Shown here: piece by piece, positions 1 through 10,836 of the stretch
How the letters are laid out: each line of letters begins with the position of its first letter
Position numbering within the stretch: position 1 is the first letter of the stretch
Assembly (NCBI GenBank): GCA_034769895.1
Contig: CM068373.1
Location: forward strand, 279,071,658-279,135,657
DNA length: 64,000 nt
Reading direction: 5' to 3'
Source: Magicicada septendecula
Taxonomy: Eukaryota; Arthropoda; Insecta; Hemiptera; Cicadidae
Position numbers and translations under genes: made by a program
The notes under the pieces: model-generated
What the model was told of the DNA's origin: nothing
The model's database searches: none
Seen by the model: only the letters and a program-made list of their open reading frames with translations

Positions 1-245
1 TAGGCTGCCTTATGTGAGCAGTACGGCATACAAGGAAGGGAGTGTGGCCAGCACTACGCTTCAACCGCCCATATAATCCCCAGGATGTTATCCCAGGTAC
101 TCGTTTTCAACAGGCTGAGTCGACCTGGCGGCTGAAAAACGCACCTTGATTTTATGGTGCGGGCCCGGGAATTGAACCCGGGACCTCTAGATTAGTAGCC
201 AGGTGCTACTAATTACCATAGTAACAAGTAAATAAACAAATGCTA
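1..245 (-). mobile_element. tRNA-derived SINE, copy 1 (cut by window edge)
   Basis: Read on the minus strand, the head near 160-240 looks like a tRNA 3' half and carries a perfect pol III B box, GGTTCAATTCC, at 168-178. The body runs down to base 1 and leaves the window, so the A-rich tail is missing. The same body and head recur at 18384-18650 in the same orientation, which shows an interspersed repeat rather than a tRNA gene. The A box is degenerate. SINEs are mobilised in trans by LINE machinery. The family name is not recognised. Confidence 0.7.
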
Positions 246-1430
246 TTTTATGGTATCTTTAAACAGTCCGTTTGACCTCTCTCATGCCTGTTAAAAACGC
301 AGCACCGTGCGTTCTGTCCACGTCCGTGTGACCAATTTCATCGCCGCCTGTGTGTTGAATTCAATGCGTTCCCAACCGGACGCAAACGGCCGGGATAAAA
401 ACGCTCTTGTGACCGTGCCGTAAGTCCGTTGGAGACAACTGGGACGTCCACACACAAGGAACAACGTCAGAGACCAGTAACGCCCTGTTCAAGTGTCCAA
501 CTTGTTCCGCCCCAGGATAGCTAGTCCCGACCACCAAGACCTACGTATTGTATGCACACCAGTTTTGCTGCCGAGACGCCTGAGGAGCGGGGTTCTTCTG
601 AATGATAGTGCGTGCTTGTGTTGGACGTATTAGATTGAACGTTTGTACATTATATGTAAGAGTAATTTATTGAATATTTTGTTAAAGTGTGTTTTTTTAA
701 TCGCTACAAGAAATACGTTGTGAGAGACAGTCAAGTCACACCAAAACTATGTTAAACGTATTTTAAATGTATAGTATTACAGTGATGCGTGCAGTGGAAT
801 GGAATATGTCACCACATTCCTTGATCGGTAGCAAAGGTGAACTGCTGATAGTACTCTTACAAATTCCTAATCCATGTCCTATATACATCTTTACCAGGTT
901 GACTGATACAGTTATCATTTTTAACCATAAAAAATATCTCAATCATTTTACGTTTATAAGTATTATCTCCCGGTCATCGAAACCCACTTGTTCATCTTGT
1001 TATTTGAAGTAACAGTCTCTATAATTCCAAGTTTGTCGTGCTTAATCGCTGAACTGCTACCTGTCGTAGTATATGAACGTCCTGCGCAGTATTCAACTTC
1101 CTGTCGTAACAAAAAACAATACATCCACCTGTAGTTAAAGTTGGTCGGGAGCAAAGCAGTGGAGTGGAGACTTGTTGTTTATATGCAGCGCCATACAGAA
1201 GCCTGCGAGGAACTAAAGGCTTCCCTCCCAAGTGCTGTATTGCTTAATTAACGCGTACCAGAATACGATACTAGATTACGAACGTACAACACCGCCTTAG
1301 GAAGCAATCAGTAGCGTGTTCTCAGGTAACCTAACTGAAGCGTTTCCAAACAATTGACTCCATTTAATTCAAAATTACGCCGATGAGTTATCACATTATG
1401 TTTCCGGTTCATATTCCTCGCGCAAATTGT
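246..1430. other. No gene seen; left flank of the satellite
   Basis: About 1.2 kb of moderately AT-rich sequence. Only short ORFs (under 82 codons) with no recognisable domain. Bases 290-560 are noticeably GC-richer than the surroundings, but no conserved peptide or RNA fold was recognised there. It ends exactly where the 147-bp array starts. Confidence 0.6.
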
Positions 1431-4400
1431 GTGTTTAACTGCTGTCTAATGTACGCTTATTTTACTCTGCGTTGTTTACAATGGGAGGCAGGCAACAAGT
1501 TGTGTTCTATATACAGACGAATCAATCAACGTAACAAGAACGTCATTACTTTTGTAGCTGTGTTAATGTCAGTGTCAGTGTTTAACTGCTGTCTAATGTA
1601 CGCTTATTTTACTCTGCGTTGTTTACAATGGGAGGCAGGCAACAAGTTGTGTTCTATATACAGACGAATCAATCAATGTAACAAGAACGTCATTACTTTT
1701 GTAGCTGTGTTAATGTCAGTGTCAGTGTTTAACTGCTGTCTAATGTACGCTTATTTTACTCTGCGTTGTTTACAATGGGAGGCAGGCAACAAGTTGTGTT
1801 CTATATACAGACGAATCACTCAACGTAACAAGAACGTCATTACTTTTGTAGCTGTGTTAATGTCAGTTTCAGTGTTTAACTGCTGTCTAATGTACGCTTA
1901 TTTTACTCTGCGTTGTTTACAATGGGAGGCAGGCAACAAGTTGTGTTCTATATACAGACCAATCAATCAACGTAACAAGAACGTCATTACTTTTGTAGCT
2001 GTGTTAATGTCAGTGTCAGTGTTTAACTGCTGTCTAATGTACGCTTATTTCACTCTGCGTTGTTTACAGTGGAAGGCAGGCAACAAGTTGTGTTCTATAT
2101 ACAGACGAATCAATCAACGTAACAAGAACGCCATTACTTTTGTAGCTGTGTTAATGTCAGTGTCAGTGTTTAACTGCTGTCTAATGTACGCTTATTTTAC
2201 TCTGCGTTGTTTACAATGGGAGACAGGCAACAAGTTGTGTTCTATATACAGACCAATCAATCAATGTAACAAGAACGTCATTACTTTTGTAGCTGTGTTA
2301 ATGTCAGTGTCAGTGTTTAACTGCTGTCTAATGTACGCTTATTTTACTCTGCGTTGTTTACAATGGGAGGCAGGCAACAAGTTGTGTTCTATATACAGAC
2401 GAATCAATCAATGTAACAAGAACGTCATTACTTTTGTAGCTGTGTTAATGTCAGTGTCAGTGTTTAACTGCTGTCTAATGTACGCTTATTTTACTCTGCG
2501 TTGTTTACAATGGGAGGCAGGCAACAAGTTGTGTTCCATATACAGACGAATCAATCAATGTAACAAGAACGTCATTACTTTTGTAGCTGTGTTAATGTCA
2601 GTGTCAGTGTTTAACTGCTGTCTAATGTACGCTTATTTTACTCTGCGTTGTTTACAATGGGAGGCAGGCAACAAGTTGTGTTCTATATACAGACGAATCA
2701 ATCAATGTAACAAGAACGTCATTACTTTTGTAGCTGTGTTAATGTCAGTGTCAGTGTTTAACTGCTGTCTATTGTACGCTTATTTTACTCTGCGTTGTTT
2801 ACAATGGGAGGCAGGCAACAAGTTGTGTTCTATATACAGACGAATCAATCAACGTAACAAGAACGTCATTACTTTTGTAGCTGTGTTAATGTCAGTGTCA
2901 GTGTTTAACTGCTGTCTAATGTACGCTTATTTTACTCTGCGTTGTTTACAATGGGAGGCAGGCAACAAGTTGTGTTCTATATACAGACGAATCAATAAAC
3001 GTAACAAGAACGTCATTACTTTTGTAGCTGTGTTAATGTCAGTGTCAGTGTTTAACTGCTGTCTAATGTACGCTTATTTTACTCTGCGTTGTTTACAATG
3101 GGAGGCAGGCAACAAGTTGTGTTCTATATACAGACGAATCAATCAATGTAACAAGAACGTCATTACTTTTGTAGCTGTGTTAATGTCAGTGTCAGTGTTT
3201 AACTGCTGTCTAATGTACGCTTATTTTACTCTGCGTTGTTTACAATGGGAGGCAGGCAACAAGTTGTGTTCTATATACAGACGAACCAATCAACGTAACA
3301 AGAACGTCATTACTTTTGTAGCTGTGTTAATGTCAGTTTCAGTGTTTAACTGCTGTCTAATGTACGCTTATTTTACTCTGCGTTGTTTACAATGGGAGGC
3401 AGGCAACAAGTTGTGTTCTATATACAGACCAATCAATCAACGTAACAAGAACGTCATTACTTTTGTAGCTGTGTTAATGTCAGTGTCAGTGTTTAACTGC
3501 TGTCTAATGTACGCTTATTTCACTCTGCGTTGTTTACAGTGGAAGGCAGGCAACAAGTTGTGTTCTATATACAGACGAATCAATCAACGTAACAAGAACG
3601 TCATTACTTTTGTAGCTGTGTTAATGTCAGCGTCAGTGTTTAACTGCTGTCTAATGTACGCTTATTTCACTCTGCGTTGTTTACAGTGGAAGGCAGGCAA
3701 CAAGTTGTGTTCTATATACAGACGAATCAATCAATGTAACAAGAACGTCATTACTTTTGTAGCTGTGTTAATGTCAGTGTCAGTGTTTAACTGCTGTCTA
3801 ATGTACGCTTATTTTACTCTGCGTTGTTTACAATGGGAGGCAGGCAACAAGTTGTGTTCTATATACAGACGAATCAATCAACGTAACAAGAACGTCATTA
3901 CTTTTGTAGCTGTGTTAATGTCAGTGTCAGTGTTTAACTGCTGTCTAATGTACGCTTATTTCACTCTGCGTTGTTTACAGAGGAAGGCAGGCAACAAGTT
4001 GTGTTCTATATACAGACGAATCAATCAATGTAACAAGAACGTCATTACTTTTGTAGCTGTGTTAATGTCAGTGTCAGTGTTTAACTGCTGTCTAATGTAC
4101 GCTTATTTTACTCTGCGTTGTTTACAATGGGAGGCAGGCAACAAGTTGTGTTCTATATACAGACGAATCAATCAACGTAACAAGAACGTCATTACTTTTG
4201 TAGCTGTGTTAATGTCAGTGTCAGTGTTTAACTGCTGTCTAATGTACGCTTATTTCACTCTGCGTTGTTTACAGTGGAAGGCAGGCAACAAGTTGTGTTC
4301 TATATACAGACCAATCAATCAACGTAACAAGAACGTCATTACTTTTGTAGCTGTGTTAATGTCAGTGTCAGTGTTTAACTGCTGTCTAATGTACGCTTAT

Positions 4401-6758
4401 TTCACTCTGCGTTGTTTACAGTGGAAGGCAGGCAACAAGTTGTGTTCTATATACAGACGAATCAATCAATGTAACAAGAACGTCATTACTTTTGTAGCTG
4501 TGTTAATGTCAGTGTCAGTGTTTAACTGCTGTCTAATGTACGCTTATTTTACTCTGCGTTGTTTACAATGGGAGGCAGGCAACAAGTTGTGTTCTATATA
4601 CAGACGAATCAATCAACGTAACAAGAACGTCATTACTTTTGTAGCTGTGTTAATGTCAGTGTCAGTGTTTAACTGCTGTCTAATGTACGCTTATTTCACT
4701 CTGCGTTGTTTACAGTGGAAGGCAGGCAACAAGTTGTGTTCTATATACAGACCAATCAATCAACGTAACAAGAACGTCATTACTTTTGTAGCTGTGTTAA
4801 TGTCAGTTTCAGTGTTTAACTGCTGTCTAATGTACGCTTATTTCACTCTGCGTTGTTTACAGTGGAAGGCAGGCAACAAGTTGTGTTCTATATACAGACG
4901 AATCAATCAATGTAACAAGAACGTCATTACTTTTGTAGCTGTGTTAATGTCAGTGTCAGTGTTTAACTGCTGTCTAATGTACGCTTATTTCACTCTGCGT
5001 TGTTTACAGTGGAAGGCAGGCAACAAGTTGTGTTCTATATACAGACGAATCAATCAATGTAACAAGAACGTCATTACTTTTGTAGCTGTGTTAATGTCAG
5101 TGTCAGTGTTTAACTGCTGTCTAATGTACGCTTATTTTACTCTGCGTTGTTTACAATGGGAGGCAGGCAACAAGTTGTGTTCTATATACAGACCAATCAA
5201 TCAACGTAACAAGAACGTCATTACTTTTGTAGCTGTGTTAATGTCAGTGTCAGTGTTTAACTGCTGTCTAATGTACGCTTATTTCACTCTGCGTTGTTTA
5301 CAGTGGAAGGCAGGCAACAAGTTGTGTTCTATATACAGACCAATCAATCAACGTAACAAGAACGTCATTACTTTTGTAGCTGTGTTAATGTCAGTGTCAG
5401 TGTTTAACTGCTGTCTAATGTACGCTTATTTCACTCTGCGTTGTTTACAGTGGAAGGCAGGCAACAAGTTGTGTTCTATATACAGACGAATCAATCAATG
5501 TAACAAGAACGTCATTACTTTTGTAGCTGTGTTAATGTCAGTGTCAGTGTTTAACTGCTGTCTAATGTACGCTTATTTCACTCTGCGTTGTTTACAGTGG
5601 AAGGCAGGCAACAAGTTGTGTTCTATATACAGACGAATCAATCAATGTAACAAGAACGTCATTACTTTTGTAGCTGTGTTAATGTCAGTGTCAGTGTTTA
5701 ACTGCTGTCTAATGTACGCTTATTTTACTCTGCGTTGTTTACAATGGGAGGCAGGCAACAAGTTGTGTTCTATATACAGACGAATCAATCAACGTAACAA
5801 GAACGTCATTACTTTTGTAGCTGTGTTAATGTCAGTGTCAGTGTTTAACTGCTGTCTAATGTACGCTTATTTCACTCTGCGTTGTTTACAGTGGAAGGCA
5901 GGCAACAAGTTGTGTTCTATATACAGACGAATCAATCAACGTAACAAGAACGTCATTACTTTTGTAGCTGTGTTAATGTCAGTGTCAGTGTTTAACTGCT
6001 GTCTAATGTACGCTTATTTCACTCTGCGTTGTTTACAGTGGAAGGCAGGCAACAAGTTGTGTTCTATATACAGACGAATCAATCAGTGTAACAAGAACGT
6101 CATTACTTTTGTAGCTGTGTTAATGTCAGTGTCAGTGTTTAACTGCTGTCTAATGTACGCTTATTTCACTCTGCGTTGTTTACAGTGGAAGGCAGGCAAC
6201 AAGTTGTGTTCTATATACAGACGAATCAATCAACGTAACAAGAACGTCATTACTTTTGTAGCTGTGTTAATGTCAGTGTCAGTGTTTAACTGCTGTCTAA
6301 TGTACGCTTATTTCACTCTGCGTTGTTTACAGTGGAAGGCAGGCAACAAGTTGTGTTCTATATACAGACGAATCAATCAACGTAACAAGAACGTCATTAC
6401 TTTTGTAGCTGTGTTAATGTCAGTGTCAGTGTTTAACTGCTGTCTAATGTACGCTTATTTTACTCTGCGTTGTTTACAATGGGAGGCAGGCAACAAGTTG
6501 TGTTCTATATACAGACGAATCAATCAGTGTAACAAGAACGTCATTACTTTTGTAGCTGTGTTAATGTCAGTGTCAGTGTTTAACTGCTGTCTAATGTACG
6601 CTTATTTCACTCTGCGTTGTTTACAGTGGAAGACAGGCAACAAGTTGTGTTCTATATACAGACGAATCAATCAATGTAACAAGAATGTCATTACTTTTGT
6701 AGCTGTGTTAATGTCAATGTCAGTGTCAATCAATGTTAATACAAATTGGGACTATTAA
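1383..6758 (+). other. 1791-codon open frame created by the satellite
   Basis: The frame stays open because 147 is divisible by 3 and the unit lacks a stop in this phase. Sixteen residues precede the array, 36 repeats of 49 residues follow, and 11 residues close it. Between units I count about a dozen amino-acid-changing sites (E/K, R/C, R/P, N/T, I/T, M/L, V/A, A/T, W/R, Q/K) and about six silent ones, close to what unconstrained drift would give. There is no recognisable domain. I regard it as non-coding, though a repeat protein cannot be formally excluded without transcript or peptide evidence. Confidence 0.75.
1431..6722. repeat. 147-bp satellite array, 36 tandem units
   Basis: The unit beginning gtgtttaactgctgtctaat repeats every 147 bp with no spacing error for 36 copies (5292 bp). 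Two main variants differ at linked sites: A has ttt...caatgggagg, B has ttc...cagtggaagg. Units 1-14 are nearly all A, while units 15-36 mix A and B. Blocks are duplicated: units 2-5 resemble 12-15, 19-21 resemble 22-24, and 22-25 resemble 26-29. A rare gtcagtttcagtg variant occurs at 1861, 3331 and 4801, exactly 1470 bp (10 units) apart each time. This mosaic is what unequal exchange or gene conversion produces. The unit length equals the DNA wrapped on one nucleosome core. Confidence 0.97.
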
Positions 6759-6898
6759 CGTCTATTTCGTTTAATGGTTCAATCCACTGTTCTATGTTCA
6801 CTTCTGTTCGTAACAACATCCATGATTAAATACATAAAAAATTATATGAGAAGAACAGAAAGGAACAAGGCGACTTTTCCTACAATACTTTCTATCAC

Positions 6899-7117
<219 letters not shown>

Positions 7118-7229
7118 AGGCCGGTGCGTGTTAGAGTAAATGAAGGAACGATCACAGTAACTATGTCAAGAGACTCACACAACACCAGCAGCAGTACGGT
7201 TTTGGTGATACTGTTTTGAAGCAGTCTCT

Positions 7230-7790
7230 AGTTTTCTATACCTTGGTCGAACTCTCAGTGAAGACCTACCTTTACGAAGAGGACGAAGTAAGGGGAAGAA
7301 TTGCAAACGGAAACTGAGCATATTTTGCATAGAATAAAATCTAGAAAATTAGGTTAGTAACGAAGGACAGCTTGCATAAGACCGTAATTAGACCAGTCGT
7401 GGCCTACGGCGGTGAAACTTGGACCCTTAATAGGTTAGCAATGGAGCTGCTGGACGGGTTTGAAACGAAACTGCTTAGAAGAGTGCTGGCCCATCGTGTA
7501 CAAATAGGATACGAAGGCGGAGAAAAAATACCAAATTTATGCAGCACATTATAATGTCAATATTACCGCCTTGATTCAGATACAAATACTGAAGTGACTA
7601 GACCAAGCCCTGATAATGCCAAGACAGCAAAATTGTCAAAAGCTGTACAAGGTTTCTCCTGCTGGAGTGCGACCTAGAGGACGTCTGGGGCCTAGGAGAT
7701 AGTGTGATCTCATACAGCTGAGGACAAACATCTCCCTTGCACCCTGGATACTTACTGAAAAATAACCTGGCCCTCAGTTTGGGTGTGAGT
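7230..7790 (+). mobile_element. LINE 3' fragment (RT C-terminal region), decayed
   Basis: The plus strand encodes, from about 7372, the peptide TVIRPVVAYGGETWTLN followed by FETKLLRRVL. This is the conserved 'YGSETWTL ... FERKLLRRI' block downstream of the RT domain in RTE-like non-LTR retrotransposons of arthropods. Neighbouring frames on both sides keep matching pieces, such as a PAGVRPRGR-like stretch at 7660-7690, but stops and frameshifts break the reading. It is 5'-truncated, as most LINE copies are. No tail or target duplication identified. Confidence 0.7.
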
Positions 7791-7860
7791 AAGATGGTAA
7801 AATAGACCACCGCTTAGCAGTGAAATGGACAATTTCAACGCTAAAAATCAAACAGTAAGC

Positions 7861-7890
<30 letters not shown>
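7861..7890. repeat. (TAA)n microsatellite
   Basis: About ten TAA triplets between two LINE fragments. It may be the 3' tail of the upstream LINE, since many RTE-like elements end in short tandem repeats. Confidence 0.9.
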
Positions 7891-7892
<2 letters not shown>

Positions 7893-7894
7893 TA

Positions 7895-8248
7895 AGATGG
7901 GTACAGGCATAGACCCAAAGAAGATATTTACAGGGATCTGGAAACGGTTTTCCGAAGGAAAAGACTGAGATTCCTTGGACATATGGTTCGGATGGGTCGG
8001 TCCAGGATAAATAAAAGGTTAAATAAACAAATTTTCAAAAATATTTGGCAACTTTCCAGTCTGAACGGATACACCAAACAACTCAAGGAGGAAATTGTGA
8101 AACTGGGTATCTCTTTGAACGACTGTGTGGATAGAAATACATACAGAAACAAAATTCAAAATCTTGAGGTTCTCTGCGGTGAGATGAAGGCGAGAAAGGA
8201 GTGGACAGTGGAAAGGAAGGCGGCACATACTGTAGTGTGCGAATGAGA
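7895..8248 (+). mobile_element. LINE 3' end, second family
   Basis: One open frame from about 7910 to 8246 reads YRDLETVFRRKRLRFLGHMV, then RMGRSRINKRLNKQIF and a basic, helical tail. This is the 'RRRL.F.GH..RM...R..KQIF' module at the extreme C terminus of a LINE polyprotein. Minus-strand copies of a similar family lie at 45870-46430 and 53770-54330. The stop at 8246 is followed by an A-rich stretch and then the Gypsy insertion at 8288. Confidence 0.7.
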
Positions 8249-8283
8249 GCCTTCTTGCAGAAGAAAAAAATAAAATGATATTC

Positions 8284-8287
8284 GCGT
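8284..8287. repeat. Target-site duplication GCGT, left
   Basis: GCGT directly abuts the TG end of the left LTR. The same four bases follow the right LTR at 18351-18354. Four base pairs is the usual length for Gypsy-type integrases. Confidence 0.85.
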
Positions 8288-10459
8288 TGGAACCCCCTTT
8301 TATTTTTCTAAGTTTTTGTAATTTTTTTTGAATTTTTATTTTATTTAATTTTTTTCTTATTAAGTTTTTTTTTTGTAAAGGGGAGAGACATCATATTTAG
8401 AACTAGGTGAAAAACCTAGAGGAAGCAAAAGTGTGCAAGGCCCAATTACAATTACAGACATGTCCCCCCAGGTGAATGACAGGACTTGCAAATGAAAAAG
8501 TCTTTTAACCAACAAGCGTGTGCTTTATTAAACCTGCAAGATGTTACATAAAATGACAAGTTCTTGATTGTGTGAGCACACCATTAAGGGCAGAATTATA
8601 TATACATATGTATATCAATTAATATTCATAATGTCACAAAGTAAGTGAATTTGATATTAACATAATTGAAAAATTTCTGCCTGATTATGTATGAGTCAAA
8701 GTTAGTAATAATCTCATTCATAAAAGCAATACTAATCCATAAGTGTTGTATAGCTTCAAATAGGCTAGCCTGTTGTCTTAGTAAGCACATTTATGGTTTT
8801 TCTCTTTTTCAAATTCATTGCATATTCCCCCAGCAAAATATAGTAAAATTACACACACAAACACATACACGACATAAATAACAAAACATCCCTCATCTCA
8901 GTACTAACTTCCTCATAAACCCATTCCAACTACAGTAAATGAATGCATCATAATATGTATAGATATGTACAAATATAAATGACAGCGTAAACTGATAATC
9001 ACAGCTCCTAAGTATAGATTTGCCTTGGTAATTAACACCAAAGAATGTAAGTGACCGCCCCGAGACTCAACCAGCTAAACGACCCTGACTTTAATCATTA
9101 AAGCGCTAAGTATATGTATGAAAGAAAAATGTTTCTCATCTAAAGCATCAGACAGCCCCCGTTACGTGATTAAAAGTCAGCCATGACCAGATGACATGAT
9201 AGCACAAGATAATTAACTCCCTAATGGTCTTAATTAGATGAAAAGTTAGATCTTACAGCAAACTGCGGATGTGTGTGTATGTGTGTAATTTCTTACACAT
9301 TATAAAGTTATAAGATACTTCATTAGGTGTACTGCTGTAATGTTCACACATGCAATAACATAATTGAACATGAGAGTTTGTGCTAGAGTGTAACGGTCAG
9401 AACTTCACGAGTGAGCTTCTGGCGGCTTCTGTGCATTCACCATGTTGTAGAGAGAGAAATAGATAATCAGAATTTTCCCACCTGGATTGTCCGGTGTACT
9501 TAGTCCGTATAGGCGCGGATCAGTGATGTCACAGTCGTGTCACAAGTCCCGGGTGCAGCTTAGCGTTGGAAGAGTCCTAAGTTGTCCTCGACTGACGGCA
9601 TCGTGGCTATACGATCGTCTCTGCCATTAGGGTGGACAGATGTACGTCCACCTGACACCCATCTCGCCCTTGTTCGAGCACCTGGACATACAATAGGTTG
9701 TAGAGGGTGTCATAAAGAAAAATCACGCCACATAGGCCGTCCACATTAAATTCCAACACTAACTTTAAGCAGCAACAGCGCACACACACATCGCCACCAA
9801 TTCATATTAAACAGTATTAAGCTCCCCAGCTGTGACTTATCTCACTCATCTAGCAATTACTTTCTTAGTATTTCGTTGAAATATTCAAATTGATTAGCTG
9901 TGTCTTTCATAGTTATTAATGACATCAAAAACAGCTGAGTGCAAGATACATTAGCACATTCTCTATTGAAGTCAACTTGACCCACGACATTTACATTCGT
10001 ATTAATTTAATTTTGTAATAGCATTAACGCCCAGATTAAAAACTGCTCTACACACATACACACACAAGTATAATTTATAATAGAGGCTGAAACATAAAAA
10101 TATATTTGGGGTTAGAATATTTTTAGAACCCGCTAACTTGTACATACCTGGAGCTACACTTTATCTAGCCAACCATAGTGATAGACGAGGAAATCCAGAA
10201 AAAACGGTAGCCGCCAGTCGAGAGCAGATGACCAGGTTGGAGGATAGAACAGAAATGAGGCCGATTCAATGTTTCGGCCTAGCCAAGTAAACTCTGGATG
10301 CAGGAATGTACAGAAACAGCTGGCAGCGCCAGCTGTATTGCGTAGCTGCACAACATTTGTGTGCATAACCGGCCAACAACGACGAACGTATGGCAGTGCA
10401 TGACGTCACCGCCGCTCGTTTTAAAACTTATAATACGCTGCCGAACCCAGTACGGCACA
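8288..10459 (-). repeat. 3' LTR (2172 bp)
   Basis: Near-identical to 16180-18350. In element sense it begins TGTGCCG, whose bases pair with CGGCA a few bases on (a small end hairpin), and finishes in a purine-rich stretch ending GGGGGTTCCA. It contains a perfect CRE palindrome TGACGTCA (10401-10408) and an interrupted palindrome of two CAGCTGGC-type half sites (10317-10335). AATAAA-like hexamers lie near its 3' end (element sense). Small ORFs within it are not convincing. The LTR is long for an insect Gypsy element. Confidence 0.95.
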
Positions 10460-10469
10460 CCCTCACCCC
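10460..10469 (-). other. Polypurine tract
   Basis: In element sense GGGGTGAGGG lies directly against the 3' LTR, interrupted by one T. It is the expected primer for plus-strand cDNA synthesis. Confidence 0.7.
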
Positions 10470-10836
10470 AAAAGGGCAACATGGTTGACCCAAAACAAAC
10501 CAGTCCTCAAGCACGACGGCTGCGGGAAACCTGGAAAATCTCAGATTCTAAATCGCTCTTGGTGAGTTCAGTAACACAGGAAAACGAAAACGCAGAAGGA
10601 AGAGGTGTGAGTCAGTGAATGTGTGTCTGAAAGAGAAGGTGTAAGTGTGAGTCCTGCATGCTCGCCGGGCCCTGGTCCGCATGAAGATAGAAGAGACAGG
10701 AAAGAACAGGAGAAAGAGAAGAGTCGCCGGCCGGCTCTGAGTACTGACCACCAAGGCCTCCCAAATCTAATAACTGAGATCCAGGAACCCAAATAGTGTT
10801 TCCCCCCTTTTTATAGGACAAACTGTCATCCCTAAC
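10470..10836 (-). other. Gypsy 3' untranslated segment, no env
   Basis: Between the pol stop and the polypurine tract. Only overlapping short ORFs with no membrane or signal-peptide character, so an envelope gene is absent. Confidence 0.7.

Noticed and set aside
160..240. tRNA gene
   Set aside because: It has a B box and tRNA-like half, but no complete cloverleaf, and it recurs with a shared body at 18384-18650, so it is a SINE.
1431..6722. CRISPR-like array
   Set aside because: Units are contiguous with no unique spacers, and the surroundings are eukaryotic.
1383..6758. A 1791-aa repetitive membrane-like protein gene
   Set aside because: The frame is open only because the satellite unit is 49 codons with no stop. 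Unit-to-unit changes are mostly amino-acid-altering, and there is no promoter, domain or exon context.
10154..10821. Possible env or accessory ORFs near the Gypsy 3' end
   Set aside because: They are short, overlap on opposite strands, partly lie in the LTR, and lack signal peptide or membrane segments.
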